From: Alphaproteobacteria bacterium
GTDB lineage: Bacteria; Pseudomonadota; Alphaproteobacteria; JAEULC01
NCBI GenBank assembly: GCA_020846275.1
Contig: JADLEG010000297.1
Span: forward strand, 1-46,153
DNA: 46,153 bases
Direction: 5' to 3'
The position numbers and the translations under genes were made by a program. The notes under the pieces are model-generated. The model was given only the letters and a program-made list of their open reading frames with translations, was not told the DNA's origin and did no database searches. Positions 8,441 through 16,958 of this stretch are shown here, piece by piece (the stretch's first letter is position 1; every line of letters begins with the position of its first letter).

Positions 8441-9532
8441 ATGATCATCGATTGCCACGCCCACGTCTTCCAGCATTGGCAAGGCGCTTGCGGCCATCCG
8501 TCGAACGCGGTTCACCTGAAATACCTGCAGAAGGTCGTAACCCGGCCCTCCGCCCGCGCCTATCGCGCGCGGGACGGCAAGGAAATCAAGCCGACCATGC
8601 TGTTCCGTCCGGGCGACAATACCTGGGCGGGGCTGACCGAGGTCGGCTTCCGCGTTGGCCATAACGGCCAGCTCGCCTTCACCTGGGAGGGCGAGGATTA
8701 CTACGTGCAGTACATGCCCGTGGGCATGCAGGAGATCGTCTGTTCGCCCGAGTTTATGATCGCGCAGATGATCGAGGCGCGGGTCGATCATTGCATCCTC
8801 CAGGCGGGCGGCGGCTATGGCGCGATGAACGATTACAATTCCTTCGCCCAGTCCGAACATGTCGACCGGTTCACCGGCTTGCTGCATGTCGACGAGGCGA
8901 TGGCCGACAAGCCGGCGCAGCTTGCCGAGGTCGACCGCGCGGTGAACAAGCTGGGGTTGAAGGGGCTCTACTACGCTCACGACATGTCGCGCCACGGCTA
9001 CGCGCGCAATGTCGACCACAAGGATTTCGGTCCGTTCTGGGACAAGATCGCCGGCTACAAGCTGCCCGTCTTTCTGGAGCTGTCCTCCACGCCGAACTAC
9101 GACCGCGCGAGCTATATCGCCAACATGAAGGCGCTCGACGCCGTGCTGAAGCGTCATCGCCAGACGCGCTTCCTGTTCGTCATGGGCCCGTCGGTCGGGC
9201 ATTTCGCGCCGCGGGGAACCTGGGAAATTCCCGAGGAGGCGATGGCTGTCTACAAGCGCGACAACCTGCAGCTCGAGGTGATGTTCCCGATCGCCTGGGG
9301 CGGCGTTTGGGACTACCCCTATCCCGAAGCCCAGGCGCTGATCCGCGAGATGCGCGACCTGTTCGGCGCGGGCAAGCTGCTGTGGGGCTCGGATATGCCG
9401 AACGTCGAACGGTTTTGCACCTACCGGCAATGCGTGGACTACGTGCGCAAGCATTGCACGTTCTTGAGCGCCGCCGAAAAGGACAGGATCCTGGGCGACA
9501 ACGCCGCCGAACTGGTCGGCCTTAAGCACTAG
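8441..9532 (+). CDS. Amidohydrolase 2 family metal-dependent hydrolase/decarboxylase
   Basis: TIM-barrel enzyme (363 aa) of the amidohydrolase-2 (ACMSD-like) family, which hydrolyses or decarboxylates small ring or keto compounds using a divalent metal. The HxH metal motif opens the protein (DCHAHVF, H5/H7) and the conserved metal-binding aspartate appears in WGSDMPNVERF near residue 314. The length is usual for the family. The hydantoinase A gene starts 9 bases downstream, so it is co-transcribed with hyuAB. A role in opening or trimming the same substrate is inferred; the exact reaction is not evident. Confidence 0.85.
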   Translation: MIIDCHAHVFQHWQGACGHPSNAVHLKYLQKVVTRPSARAYRARDGKEIKPTMLFRPGDNTWAGLTEVGFRVGHNGQLAFTWEGEDYYVQYMPVGMQEIVCSPEFMIAQMIEARVDHCILQAGGGYGAMNDYNSFAQSEHVDRFTGLLHVDEAMADKPAQLAEVDRAVNKLGLKGLYYAHDMSRHGYARNVDHKDFGPFWDKIAGYKLPVFLELSSTPNYDRASYIANMKALDAVLKRHRQTRFLFVMGPSVGHFAPRGTWEIPEEAMAVYKRDNLQLEVMFPIAWGGVWDYPYPEAQALIREMRDLFGAGKLLWGSDMPNVERFCTYRQCVDYVRKHCTFLSAAEKDRILGDNAAELVGLKH

Positions 9533-9541
9533 GCGACACAC

Positions 9542-11620
9542 ATGGCAACGCGCATCGGCATCGATATCGGCGGCACCTTCACCGACCTGGTGTTTCTGAG
9601 GCCGGACGGCCGGGTGGAGCGCGCCAAGGTGCTGTCGACGCCCGAGGACTACAGCCTGGGCATCGCGACGGGCATCGAGTCCACGCTCGCCGGCGGTTCG
9701 CTGCGGATCGAGGACGTCGCGCAGATCATGCATGGCACCACCGTCGCGACCAACGCGATCCTAGAAGGCAAGGGCGCGCGCGTGGCGCTGATCACGACCG
9801 AGGGCTTCCGCGACGTGCTGGAAATCCGCCGGCTTCGCATGCCCGTGCTTTACGACATACGCTGGCGCAAGCCCAGGACGCTGGTCCCGCGCCACTTGCG
9901 GTTCGAGGTTGCGGAGCGGATCGACCACGAGGGCCGGGTCGAGCGGCCACTGGACGAGGCCGGCGCGCGGACGGTCGTCGAGCGGGTTCTTGCCGGGAAG
10001 GTGGATGCCATCGCTGTCTGCCTGCTCAATGCCTATGCCAATGGCGCGCATGAGCAATTGGTGCGCGAACTGGTGCGCGCGCGTGACGCCGCGATTCCCG
10101 TCACCCTGTCCAGCGAGCTGCTGCCGGAGATACGGGAGTACGAGCGGACCAGCACGACGGTCGTGAACGCCTATGTGCTGCCCGTCGTCCGGCACTATCT
10201 CGGCCGGCTCGAGGCGCAATTGCGCGCGCGCAAGATTTCCCGGCCGCTCACCATCATGCAATCCAGCGGCGGGGCGATGGGCGCAGCCGCGGCCGCGGAG
10301 CGCCCGATCCACATCATCGAATCCGGCCCGGCGGCGGGCGTGGTGGGCGCGGCCGAACTCGCGCGCCGCCTGGGCAATCTCAGCCTGCTCAGCTTCGACA
10401 TGGGGGGCACCACGGCGAAGGCGGCGCTGGTCGACCAGGGCCAGTATCTGCGGGTCGGATCGCTGGAGGTTGGCGGCGGCATCAATATCTCGGGGCGGCT
10501 GCTGAGCGGCGGCGGTTATCACGTGCGCGCGCCGGCGATCGATATCGCCGAGGTCGGCGCGGGCGGCGGCAGCCTGGTGCGGATCGATGCCGGCGGGGGC
10601 CTGAAGGTAGGCCCCGAAAGCGCCGGCGCCGTGCCGGGTCCAGCCTGCTACGACCAGGGCGGCACGCAGCCCACGGTGACCGACGCCAACGTCGTGCTGG
10701 GCTTCATCAATCCCGTGGCGCTGGCGGGCGGCGGCCTGCCGCTGCGGCGCGAGCTGGCGGTCAAGGCGTTGGAAGAGGCCGTCGCGAAGCCGATGGCTCT
10801 GACGCTGGAGGAGGCAGCCTGGGGCGTGCATCGCGTCGCCAACGCCGCCATGGCGCGGGCGCTGCGCGCCGTGTCGACCGAGCGCGGCCGCGACCCGCGC
10901 GACTTCGCGATCCTGGCCTTCGGCGGCAACGGGCCGGTCCATGCCGCCACCCTGGCGCGTCTGCTGGAAATCGGGCGCATCCTGGTGCCGCCGGTGCCGG
11001 GCCTGTTCAGCGCGCTGGGCATGCTGTTCCCGGCGGTCGAGCGCCACTACGTGCGCACGTTCAAGCGCGACCTTGCCGCGCTGGACGGCACGGCGCTGGA
11101 GCAGGCCTATCGCGCCATGGAGGAGGAAGGCGGCGCGGCGCTCGCGGAAGAGGGCTTCGCGCCCGGGATGCGCAGCTTCGAGCGACAGGTCGATCTGCGC
11201 TATATCGGCGCGAACTCGGAACTGACGGTCGCGCATGGGGCCGATGGCGGCAACGACGCAAGATCGCTGCGCGAACGCTTCGGCGCGGCGCACGAACACC
11301 AGTACGGCTATCGCTCGGACGAGGAAGCCGTCGAGATCATGAACTTGCGCGTCATCGCCCGCGGCGTGGCGACCGAATCGCATGTCCCGGAACGCCTGAC
11401 GCTGGGCGCGGAAGCGCCGGCCGGCATGGGCGCGCGGCAGGTCTATTTCGGGCCGGCGGTCGGCTGGGTGAAGACGCCGATCTGCGCGCGCGGCGACCTC
11501 GGCGAGACCTGGCGGCAAGGGCCGCTGCTTGTGGAGGAATTCGACAGCACCACCGTGATCCCGCCCGGCGCCCGCGCGCGCCGCATCGCGTGGGACACGA
11601 TCGAGATCGAGTTGGGGTAG
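9542..11620 (+). CDS. hyuA: Hydantoinase/oxoprolinase family protein, subunit A
   Basis: ATP-dependent ring-opening enzyme subunit (692 aa) related to N-methylhydantoinase A, 5-oxoprolinase N-half and acetone carboxylase beta. The actin-like ATPase phosphate motif GIDIGGTFTDLVF (residues 5-17), the segment MHGTTVATNAILE near 63-75 and a second phosphate motif LLSFDMGGTTAKAALV near 280 show an intact ATPase core. It normally works with HyuB, whose gene begins 5 bases downstream. These enzymes cleave amide bonds of hydantoins, oxoproline or related lactams at the cost of ATP. The subfamily cannot be fixed by eye. Confidence 0.93.
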   Translation: MATRIGIDIGGTFTDLVFLRPDGRVERAKVLSTPEDYSLGIATGIESTLAGGSLRIEDVAQIMHGTTVATNAILEGKGARVALITTEGFRDVLEIRRLRMPVLYDIRWRKPRTLVPRHLRFEVAERIDHEGRVERPLDEAGARTVVERVLAGKVDAIAVCLLNAYANGAHEQLVRELVRARDAAIPVTLSSELLPEIREYERTSTTVVNAYVLPVVRHYLGRLEAQLRARKISRPLTIMQSSGGAMGAAAAAERPIHIIESGPAAGVVGAAELARRLGNLSLLSFDMGGTTAKAALVDQGQYLRVGSLEVGGGINISGRLLSGGGYHVRAPAIDIAEVGAGGGSLVRIDAGGGLKVGPESAGAVPGPACYDQGGTQPTVTDANVVLGFINPVALAGGGLPLRRELAVKALEEAVAKPMALTLEEAAWGVHRVANAAMARALRAVSTERGRDPRDFAILAFGGNGPVHAATLARLLEIGRILVPPVPGLFSALGMLFPAVERHYVRTFKRDLAALDGTALEQAYRAMEEEGGAALAEEGFAPGMRSFERQVDLRYIGANSELTVAHGADGGNDARSLRERFGAAHEHQYGYRSDEEAVEIMNLRVIARGVATESHVPERLTLGAEAPAGMGARQVYFGPAVGWVKTPICARGDLGETWRQGPLLVEEFDSTTVIPPGARARRIAWDTIEIELG

Positions 11621-11625
11621 AGGGA

Positions 11626-13407
11626 ATGGTGCAGGCACAGGCATCCGGCGAGGCGGTTCTGCGCAAGGAGATGCTGCAGACCCGCGACCCCTTTGCGCTC
11701 GAGCTGATCAAGAATGCGCTGGTTACGCTGGCCGACGAGATGGCGCTGACCGTCTCGCGCACCGCGCGCAGCTTCGTCGTCAAGGAAGCGCTGGACTTCT
11801 CGACCGCCCTGTTCCTGGCCGACGGCGAATTGATCGCCCAGGGCACCTGCCTGCCGTTCCACCTCGGCGCCATGCCGTTCGCGGTGCGCTCGGTGCTCAA
11901 CACCTTCGGCGGCCGGATCCGGCCGGGCGATCTGTTCGTGACCAACGATCCCTATGACGGCAGCACGCATCTGCCCGATGTGGTGCTGGTCAGGCCGATC
12001 TACCGCGAGGGTGCGCTGCTGGGCTTCTCGTCGGCGCTCGCCCACATGACCGATATCGGCGGACGGATTCCGGGCGGCAACGCCAGCGATTCGACCGAGG
12101 TCTACCAGGAAGGATTGCGCATCCCCCCGTCGCGCCTGTGGCACCAGGGCGTGCCGGACGAGAACCTGTTCCGCATCATCGAACGCAACGTGCGCGTGCC
12201 GGACAAGGTTATCGGCGACATTCGCTCGCTGATCGCGGCCTGCATGGTGGGCGAGCGCGAGATGATCAAGCTCGCCGATCGCTATGGCTCCGGGCCGTTC
12301 CGGCAGTACTGCATCGACCTGCTCGACTACACCGAGCGCTTTACCCGCGCCGAGATCGCGAAATTGCCGAAGGGCACCTGGCGCTTCGTCGACCATCTGG
12401 ACGGGGACGGCATCGACCCGCGCCCGATTCCCTTCGTCGCCACCGTGACAATCGGCGCCGACGACCTGACGATCGATTTCACCGGCACCTCGCCGCAGGT
12501 CCGCGGCGCGATCAACTGCGTCTTTCCCTTCACCCTGTCGACGGCGCTGGCCTGCGTGCGGTCGATCGTCGACCTGTCGATCCCCAACAATGCCGGGTAT
12601 TTCCGGCCCATCAAGGTGATCGCGCCGGAAGGCACGATCGTCAATCCGCGCCCGCCGGCGGCGGTGGCGGCGCGCGGGATCACCGGCATCCGCATCGCCG
12701 ACACGGTGTTCGGCGCGCTGGCGCAGGCCGTGCCGCACCTGATCCCGGCCTGCGGGTCGAACCTGCCCGAGGTGGGCGTTTCCTTCGGCGGCACCGACGC
12801 CCACGGCAAATCCTTCGTCTACCTCGAGTTCCTGCTGTCGTCCTGGGGCGGGGGGCCCGATCGCGACGGCATGGATGCGTGCACCGGCACGCTGGTCAAC
12901 TATTCCAACACGCCGGCCGAGATGATCGAAGCCGACCAGCCGCTCGCCGTCGAGCGCTATGCCTTCGTGCCCGATACCGGGGGCGCGGGCCGGTTCCGGG
13001 GCGGGCTGGCGATCGAGCGGCACTTGCGGTTCAAGGCCGACGACGCGGTGCTGCAGATCAGGTCCGACCGGCGCGACCATCGCACCTATGGGCTGGCGGG
13101 CGGCGGGCAGGGGGCGGCATCCGACGTATCGATCCGCCGCGCCGACGGCAAGGTCGACCACCTGCCGGCCAAGTTCCTGACCCGCGTGAACAAGGGCGAC
13201 GTGTTCGCCGTGCGGATGGCCGGCGGGGGCGGTTTCGGCGATCCGCTGGAGCGCGATCCGGACGCGGTCCTGGCGGATGTCGTCGAGGGAAAGATCACGG
13301 CAGCCCATGCACGCGAAGGCTATGGCGTCGTGGTCGGCGGCAGTCCGCCGGGCATAGATGCGGCGGCGACCCAAGGACTGCGAACGCGGATGCGTCGCCG
13401 CTCCTGA
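11626..13407 (+). CDS. hyuB: Hydantoinase B/oxoprolinase family protein
   Basis: Second subunit (593 aa) of the ATP-dependent hydantoinase/oxoprolinase. It contains the family blocks FSTALFLADGELIAQGTCLP near residues 59-78, TNDPYDGSTHLPDVVL near 106-121 and HMTDIGGRIPGG near 142-153, and the Gly-rich C-terminal segment MAGGGGFGDPLERDP. The ATG is chosen because AGGG precedes it directly after the hyuA stop; an internal start 15 codons later (MLQTRDPF) is also possible and is where homologous sequence usually begins. It forms a stoichiometric pair with HyuA. Confidence 0.92.
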   Translation: MVQAQASGEAVLRKEMLQTRDPFALELIKNALVTLADEMALTVSRTARSFVVKEALDFSTALFLADGELIAQGTCLPFHLGAMPFAVRSVLNTFGGRIRPGDLFVTNDPYDGSTHLPDVVLVRPIYREGALLGFSSALAHMTDIGGRIPGGNASDSTEVYQEGLRIPPSRLWHQGVPDENLFRIIERNVRVPDKVIGDIRSLIAACMVGEREMIKLADRYGSGPFRQYCIDLLDYTERFTRAEIAKLPKGTWRFVDHLDGDGIDPRPIPFVATVTIGADDLTIDFTGTSPQVRGAINCVFPFTLSTALACVRSIVDLSIPNNAGYFRPIKVIAPEGTIVNPRPPAAVAARGITGIRIADTVFGALAQAVPHLIPACGSNLPEVGVSFGGTDAHGKSFVYLEFLLSSWGGGPDRDGMDACTGTLVNYSNTPAEMIEADQPLAVERYAFVPDTGGAGRFRGGLAIERHLRFKADDAVLQIRSDRRDHRTYGLAGGGQGAASDVSIRRADGKVDHLPAKFLTRVNKGDVFAVRMAGGGGFGDPLERDPDAVLADVVEGKITAAHAREGYGVVVGGSPPGIDAAATQGLRTRMRRRS

Positions 13408-13440
13408 CATTGGGCAATTGGAGATCGCGGGGGACGCCGC

Positions 13441-14235
13441 ATGCGCAATCCTTCCCTGAAGTCCCGCCTCGCCGCCGGCGAGACGATATTCGGGACGATG
13501 GCGTTCGAATTCGACAGCCCGGGACTGGCGCGCATCGTCAAGGCGGCAGGCGCCGACTTCATCATCCTGGACATGGAGCATTCCGGCTGGAGCTTCGAGA
13601 CGATCAAGGACCAGATCCAGTTCGCCCGCGGCGCGGGGCTGGTGCCGCTGGTCAATCCGCCGGGCGACGACTTCAACCTGATCACCCGGTCGCTCGACCT
13701 CGGCGCGCACGGGCTGCTGGTGCCCGTCGTCGAGTCCAGGGCCCAGGCCGAGGCGATCGTCAGGGCCACGCGCTACCCGCCCTTCGGCAACCGCGGATCG
13801 GCCTTCGGCGTCGCGCATGACGACTATGTCATCGGCGATGCGCGACGGACGATGCGGGCCGCGAATGCGGCAGCCCTGGTCATGGTCAAGATCGAGACGA
13901 AGAAGGGACTGGCCAACGCCGACGAGATCATGGCGGTGCCCGGCATCGACGTCGCGTTCGTCGGCCAGACGGACCTGTCCGTCTCGCTGGACATCCCGCT
14001 GGAGTTCGACCATCCCGAGTTCGTCCGCGCGCGGAACGAGGTTCTGGCCGCCTGCCAGCGGCACGGCAAGATCGCCGGCAATCTCGTCGGCAACCCCGTC
14101 TGGGGCCGGCAGTGGATCCGGAAAGGCTTCCGGATGATCGCCTATATGGGCGACATCTGGCTCCTCCAAAGCGCGCTCAAGTCCGGGATCGACGCGATGC
14201 GGCAGGCGTCGCCGCGACCGAGACGGCGACGGTAG
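13441..14235 (+). CDS. HpcH/HpaI aldolase/citrate lyase family protein with Asn for the key Arg
   Basis: TIM-barrel class II aldolase homologue (264 aa), which in characterised members splits 4-hydroxy-2-oxo acids into pyruvate and an aldehyde. The metal ligands match HpaI (IET, E152; TDLS, D178), and the catalytic base region LDMEHSG carries D44 and H47. However, the arginine that holds pyruvate in HpaI (PVVRPS) is replaced: the segment reads PLVNPPGDD, with N72. The substrate may therefore differ, or the activity may be changed. It follows hyuB after 33 bases with a GGGGGA ribosome site, so it is probably the last gene of the catabolic run. It is convergent with the TAXI gene. Confidence 0.88.
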   Translation: MRNPSLKSRLAAGETIFGTMAFEFDSPGLARIVKAAGADFIILDMEHSGWSFETIKDQIQFARGAGLVPLVNPPGDDFNLITRSLDLGAHGLLVPVVESRAQAEAIVRATRYPPFGNRGSAFGVAHDDYVIGDARRTMRAANAAALVMVKIETKKGLANADEIMAVPGIDVAFVGQTDLSVSLDIPLEFDHPEFVRARNEVLAACQRHGKIAGNLVGNPVWGRQWIRKGFRMIAYMGDIWLLQSALKSGIDAMRQASPRPRRRR

Positions 14236-14265
14236 AGCCGGTCGCCGGCGCGGGGAGCGTCTGGC

Positions 14266-15387
14266 CTAGCGGCGGGCCCGCTGCGAGTGCCAGCGCATGA
14301 ACTGCTCGAACAGCTCGTCCTGTTGCTGCCGGCTCGCCTGGGTGATGCCGCCGGCCTTTGCCTGCTGCTCCATGAAGGCGCGGAAGTTCTCCCGCAGCTG
14401 CTCGTCCGGGCCGCCCCGACTGGCAGCGGCCGCGAGCCACTGGTCCGCCGCGTTGATGCGCTGCCAGCCCGGCACCTGCGCCGCGAGGTTCACCTCTTTC
14501 CATTTCGCGTGACGGGGCGGCTCCATGAACTTGCCGAACTCGGAGAAGAAGACGTCGATGAACCGCTTCACGCGGCGATAGCGGTCGGTCTCCGTGGCCC
14601 AGTTGTAGACGGCCATCACCGCGCCGACGGCCACCGTGTCCACCTCGGCGCCTTCGGCGATCAACTGCGGGTAGTCCTCGCGCGAAAGCCGCGACGGCAG
14701 GTAGGTTTCGATCAGCTCGGCCGCCAGCGGCACCGGCAGGAAGTGCACGCCGTCTTCCGGCTTCAATTCGCGGAACAGCCGCGTCGGCTTGCCGGCGACA
14801 TACACCATCGCGGCGATCTCGCCCCGGCGCAGCTTCTCGAGCGCGAGCTGCTGGTCGTTGTAAACCGGCTCGACCGGGATCTTCAGCAGGTTGAACAGCA
14901 GCGTCGCCGTCAGATAGCTGCCGCTGCCGCGCGTGTCGAAATTGACCTGCTTGCCCGCCAGCTCGGCGATGTCCTTGATCTCGTTCGAGGCCAGCAGATG
15001 GAATTCCTCGTTGTAGAGCTTGGCGATGTAGGCGATCGACCGGTCGGACGGCAGCAGCTTCTCGCGCCGCGCATAGGCAAGCGCGTCGGACTGCACGATC
15101 GCGATGTCGACGCCGCGCAGGTAGACGAGATCGTTGAGGTTTTGCAGCGAACCCTTGCCGAGCACAGGCAATACCCGCAGCTCGGGCCCGTCGAGCACGG
15201 CGGCGAGGTCGGCTGCGATGCGGACATAGGTGCCGTCGATGCCACCCGACACGATGCCGATGGCGCCGCGATTGGCGCGGTCTTTCGCGGCTTCGATCGC
15301 CTGGGGCGATCCTGGCGGCGTTTGACTCAACGCCGCGACGGGATAGAGCGCGAGGCACAGCGAGAGAATTCGTGCAAGACGAAGCAT
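14266..15387 (-). CDS. TAXI family TRAP solute-binding protein (orphan)
   Basis: Secreted solute receptor (373 aa) of the TAXI class, cousin of DctP. A Sec signal peptide is clear (MLRLARILSLCLALYPVAALSQ). It is followed by the family block GAIGIVSGGIDGTYVRIAADLAAVL (shown here in part: GGIDGTYVRIA) and VLGKGSLQNLNDLVYLRGVD, typical of the first TAXI lobe. The start is the ATG that gives the signal peptide, 26 bases after the upstream gene's stop. TAXI receptors normally pair with a fused 4TM-12TM permease; none is present here. The C-terminal 60 residues are Gln-rich. It is probably the second gene of an operon with the Sel1-like protein, so it may sense or scavenge rather than transport. 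Confidence 0.85.
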   Translation of the reverse strand: MLRLARILSLCLALYPVAALSQTPPGSPQAIEAAKDRANRGAIGIVSGGIDGTYVRIAADLAAVLDGPELRVLPVLGKGSLQNLNDLVYLRGVDIAIVQSDALAYARREKLLPSDRSIAYIAKLYNEEFHLLASNEIKDIAELAGKQVNFDTRGSGSYLTATLLFNLLKIPVEPVYNDQQLALEKLRRGEIAAMVYVAGKPTRLFRELKPEDGVHFLPVPLAAELIETYLPSRLSREDYPQLIAEGAEVDTVAVGAVMAVYNWATETDRYRRVKRFIDVFFSEFGKFMEPPRHAKWKEVNLAAQVPGWQRINAADQWLAAAASRGGPDEQLRENFRAFMEQQAKAGGITQASRQQQDELFEQFMRWHSQRARR

Positions 15388-15413
15388 GGGATGATCCTTG
15401 TCGATGGGCCGAA

Positions 15414-16589
15414 TCAGGGCCGGGCTTGCGGCACCTCGGCCAGGGTCGCCGCGCGTTCGTACCAATAGGCGGCGCGCGCGGAATCGGGCAGGACGCCGAC
15501 CGCGCCCTTCTGGCGCAGCCAGACCGGGTCATAGCTGCGCGCCAGGGCCATTGCCGCCTGCTTGTAGCCCGCGGAAGCCAGGCGTTCGTAGAACAGCCGC
15601 GCGCCCGAGAAATCGCCGATCGCCGCCAGCGCGTCGGCGCGGCGCAGCATCGCCGTCGCCTGCGCCGGATCGAGGGTGGTGCGGCTGTCGGCCGGCGGCG
15701 GGCTTGCCGCCTGCGCCGCCTTGGGCGGCTCCGCCGGCACGGCGGCCGGCGCGGGCGGCGAATCGGGGGCCGGCTTGGCGGCCTGCTCCGGTACAGCGGG
15801 GGCCGGTGGGGCGGCATCCGCCACGACGGTCGCCACGCTGGCGGTCATCATCGGCGACGGCCGAGGCTCAGGAGCCGGCGACGGGGCGGCGGCAGGCATC
15901 CGCGCCGCCTCAACGGCCCGCTGTGGCGCGGCGGCGGGCTGCGGTGCGATGGCAGGCGGAAGGATGACCACCCTGCGATCCAGTTCGGAACCGTCCGCCG
16001 ATGCCGGCAAGGCGAGCGGCGGCGGCTTCGGGGCTGATGCGGCGGTCGACGCACCTCCGGCGGGTGCCAGGACAATGGACCGCGAATCGGCAAACGCGTC
16101 GGATGCCGATGCGGTCGTCGGACGCGATTCCTGCGGCGGCATCTCGCGCGCATTGCTGGCGACCTGCGTGGTGCGTTCGACCCAGTAGCGCAGGCGCGCG
16201 GCGGGATCGTCGACCAGCGTCTGGCAGGGCCGCCCGAATTTCTCGAAGAGGACGGCGTAGTCGAACGTGTCGCCGATCTCTTCGAGCTGCCGCCTGGTGC
16301 GCGCCAGGATCTGCGCATTGGAATCGGCCGCGCTCACCCCCAGCTGCTTCTGGACGGGAGCCATGGAGTCCAGCAGCGTCTGCAGCATCCCTTCGGTCCG
16401 GTTGATCTGCTCGTCCTTCGGATTCCGCCGACGCAGGCCCTCGGCGCTGATGCCGTAGAAGGCAAAGCAGTCCATCATTTCATCGTTCAGGGTCGTCAAC
16501 GCAATGACCGCAGGCGATGGGTCATCGCCGCGCGCCGGGAGCGCGGCGATCCAAGCAATGCCGATCGTGAAGATGATTCGCCAATTCAT
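15414..16589 (-). CDS. Secreted protein with Pro/Ala-rich linker and Sel1/TPR-like C-terminus
   Basis: Three parts are visible in 391 residues. First is a signal peptide (MNWRIIFTIGIAWIAALPARG) leading into a helical domain of about 120 residues with two cysteines (MMDCFAFYG and RPCQTL). Next is a long Pro/Ala-rich linker of about 150 residues. Last is a repeat-like end (TAMLRRADALAAIGDFSGA, then LFYERLASAGYKQAAMALA and AAYWYERAA) resembling Sel1/TPR helices. The start was chosen for the signal peptide; a longer upstream frame has none. It is the first gene of an operon with the orphan TAXI receptor. I do not recognise the N-terminal domain; envelope localisation and protein-protein binding are inferences. 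Confidence 0.8.
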   Translation of the reverse strand: MNWRIIFTIGIAWIAALPARGDDPSPAVIALTTLNDEMMDCFAFYGISAEGLRRRNPKDEQINRTEGMLQTLLDSMAPVQKQLGVSAADSNAQILARTRRQLEEIGDTFDYAVLFEKFGRPCQTLVDDPAARLRYWVERTTQVASNAREMPPQESRPTTASASDAFADSRSIVLAPAGGASTAASAPKPPPLALPASADGSELDRRVVILPPAIAPQPAAAPQRAVEAARMPAAAPSPAPEPRPSPMMTASVATVVADAAPPAPAVPEQAAKPAPDSPPAPAAVPAEPPKAAQAASPPPADSRTTLDPAQATAMLRRADALAAIGDFSGARLFYERLASAGYKQAAMALARSYDPVWLRQKGAVGVLPDSARAAYWYERAATLAEVPQARP

Positions 16590-16958
16590 GGCCGCAGGAT
16601 AGCCTCGGAGGTTCCCGATGTCGCGCGTCAGAATGTTTGGATTTTCGGCAAATTGCCGACAAGAATTGCTTCGTCGCCTTCGCCCAACGGCGCAATACCG
16701 AGGATATCTGCGGCGCACGAAGTCGCGTCACGTATTTGCTACAATTCGAGCAATGACAGACATCGAATTATCACAGTTGCTGCAACGCCACGTGGATAGG
16801 CTCCAGCGACTTCGGGCGCGCCTGAAAACACAGCGCCGGAGGATCGTCGCAGCACAGGTAGTGGGGACCATCTGCCCGGCAGCGGCATAACGTTCGGCTG
16901 ATTGCGATGTAGCAAGAAAAGAACCTTTATCAAAATCGGGGCTTTGGCGGGGTATGGC
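16590..16958. promoter_or_regulatory. Divergent upstream region with a 15-bp palindrome and a doubtful small ORF
   Basis: This 369-base region separates the Sel1-like gene (minus) from the caspase-like gene (plus) and is AT-richer than its surroundings. At 16645-16659 there is a perfect palindrome, TCGGCAA-A-TTGCCGA, a plausible operator for one or both genes. A 45-codon frame at 16753-16890 (plus, starting MTDIELSQLLQRH, basic helical) could be a small protein, but its ribosome site is poor and I do not call it as a gene. Confidence 0.35.

Noticed and set aside
13086..13298. Small minus-strand frame inside hyuB
   Set aside because: No ribosome site or domain; antisense shadow.
11443..14169. 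A 908-codon open frame on the minus strand
   Set aside because: It lies entirely opposite hyuB, the end of hyuA and the aldolase gene. Its composition (Asp, Arg, His, Gln-rich) is the usual antisense shadow in GC-rich DNA, and no domain is visible.
16753..16890. A 45-codon plus-strand frame (MTDIELSQLLQRH...)
   Set aside because: Plausible composition but no clear ribosome site and no recognisable family; left as a note in the regulatory region.
16902..16958. N-terminal extension of the caspase-like gene
   Set aside because: An ATG at 16902 would put 19 charged residues before the signal peptide; the start at 16959 gives a normal leader.
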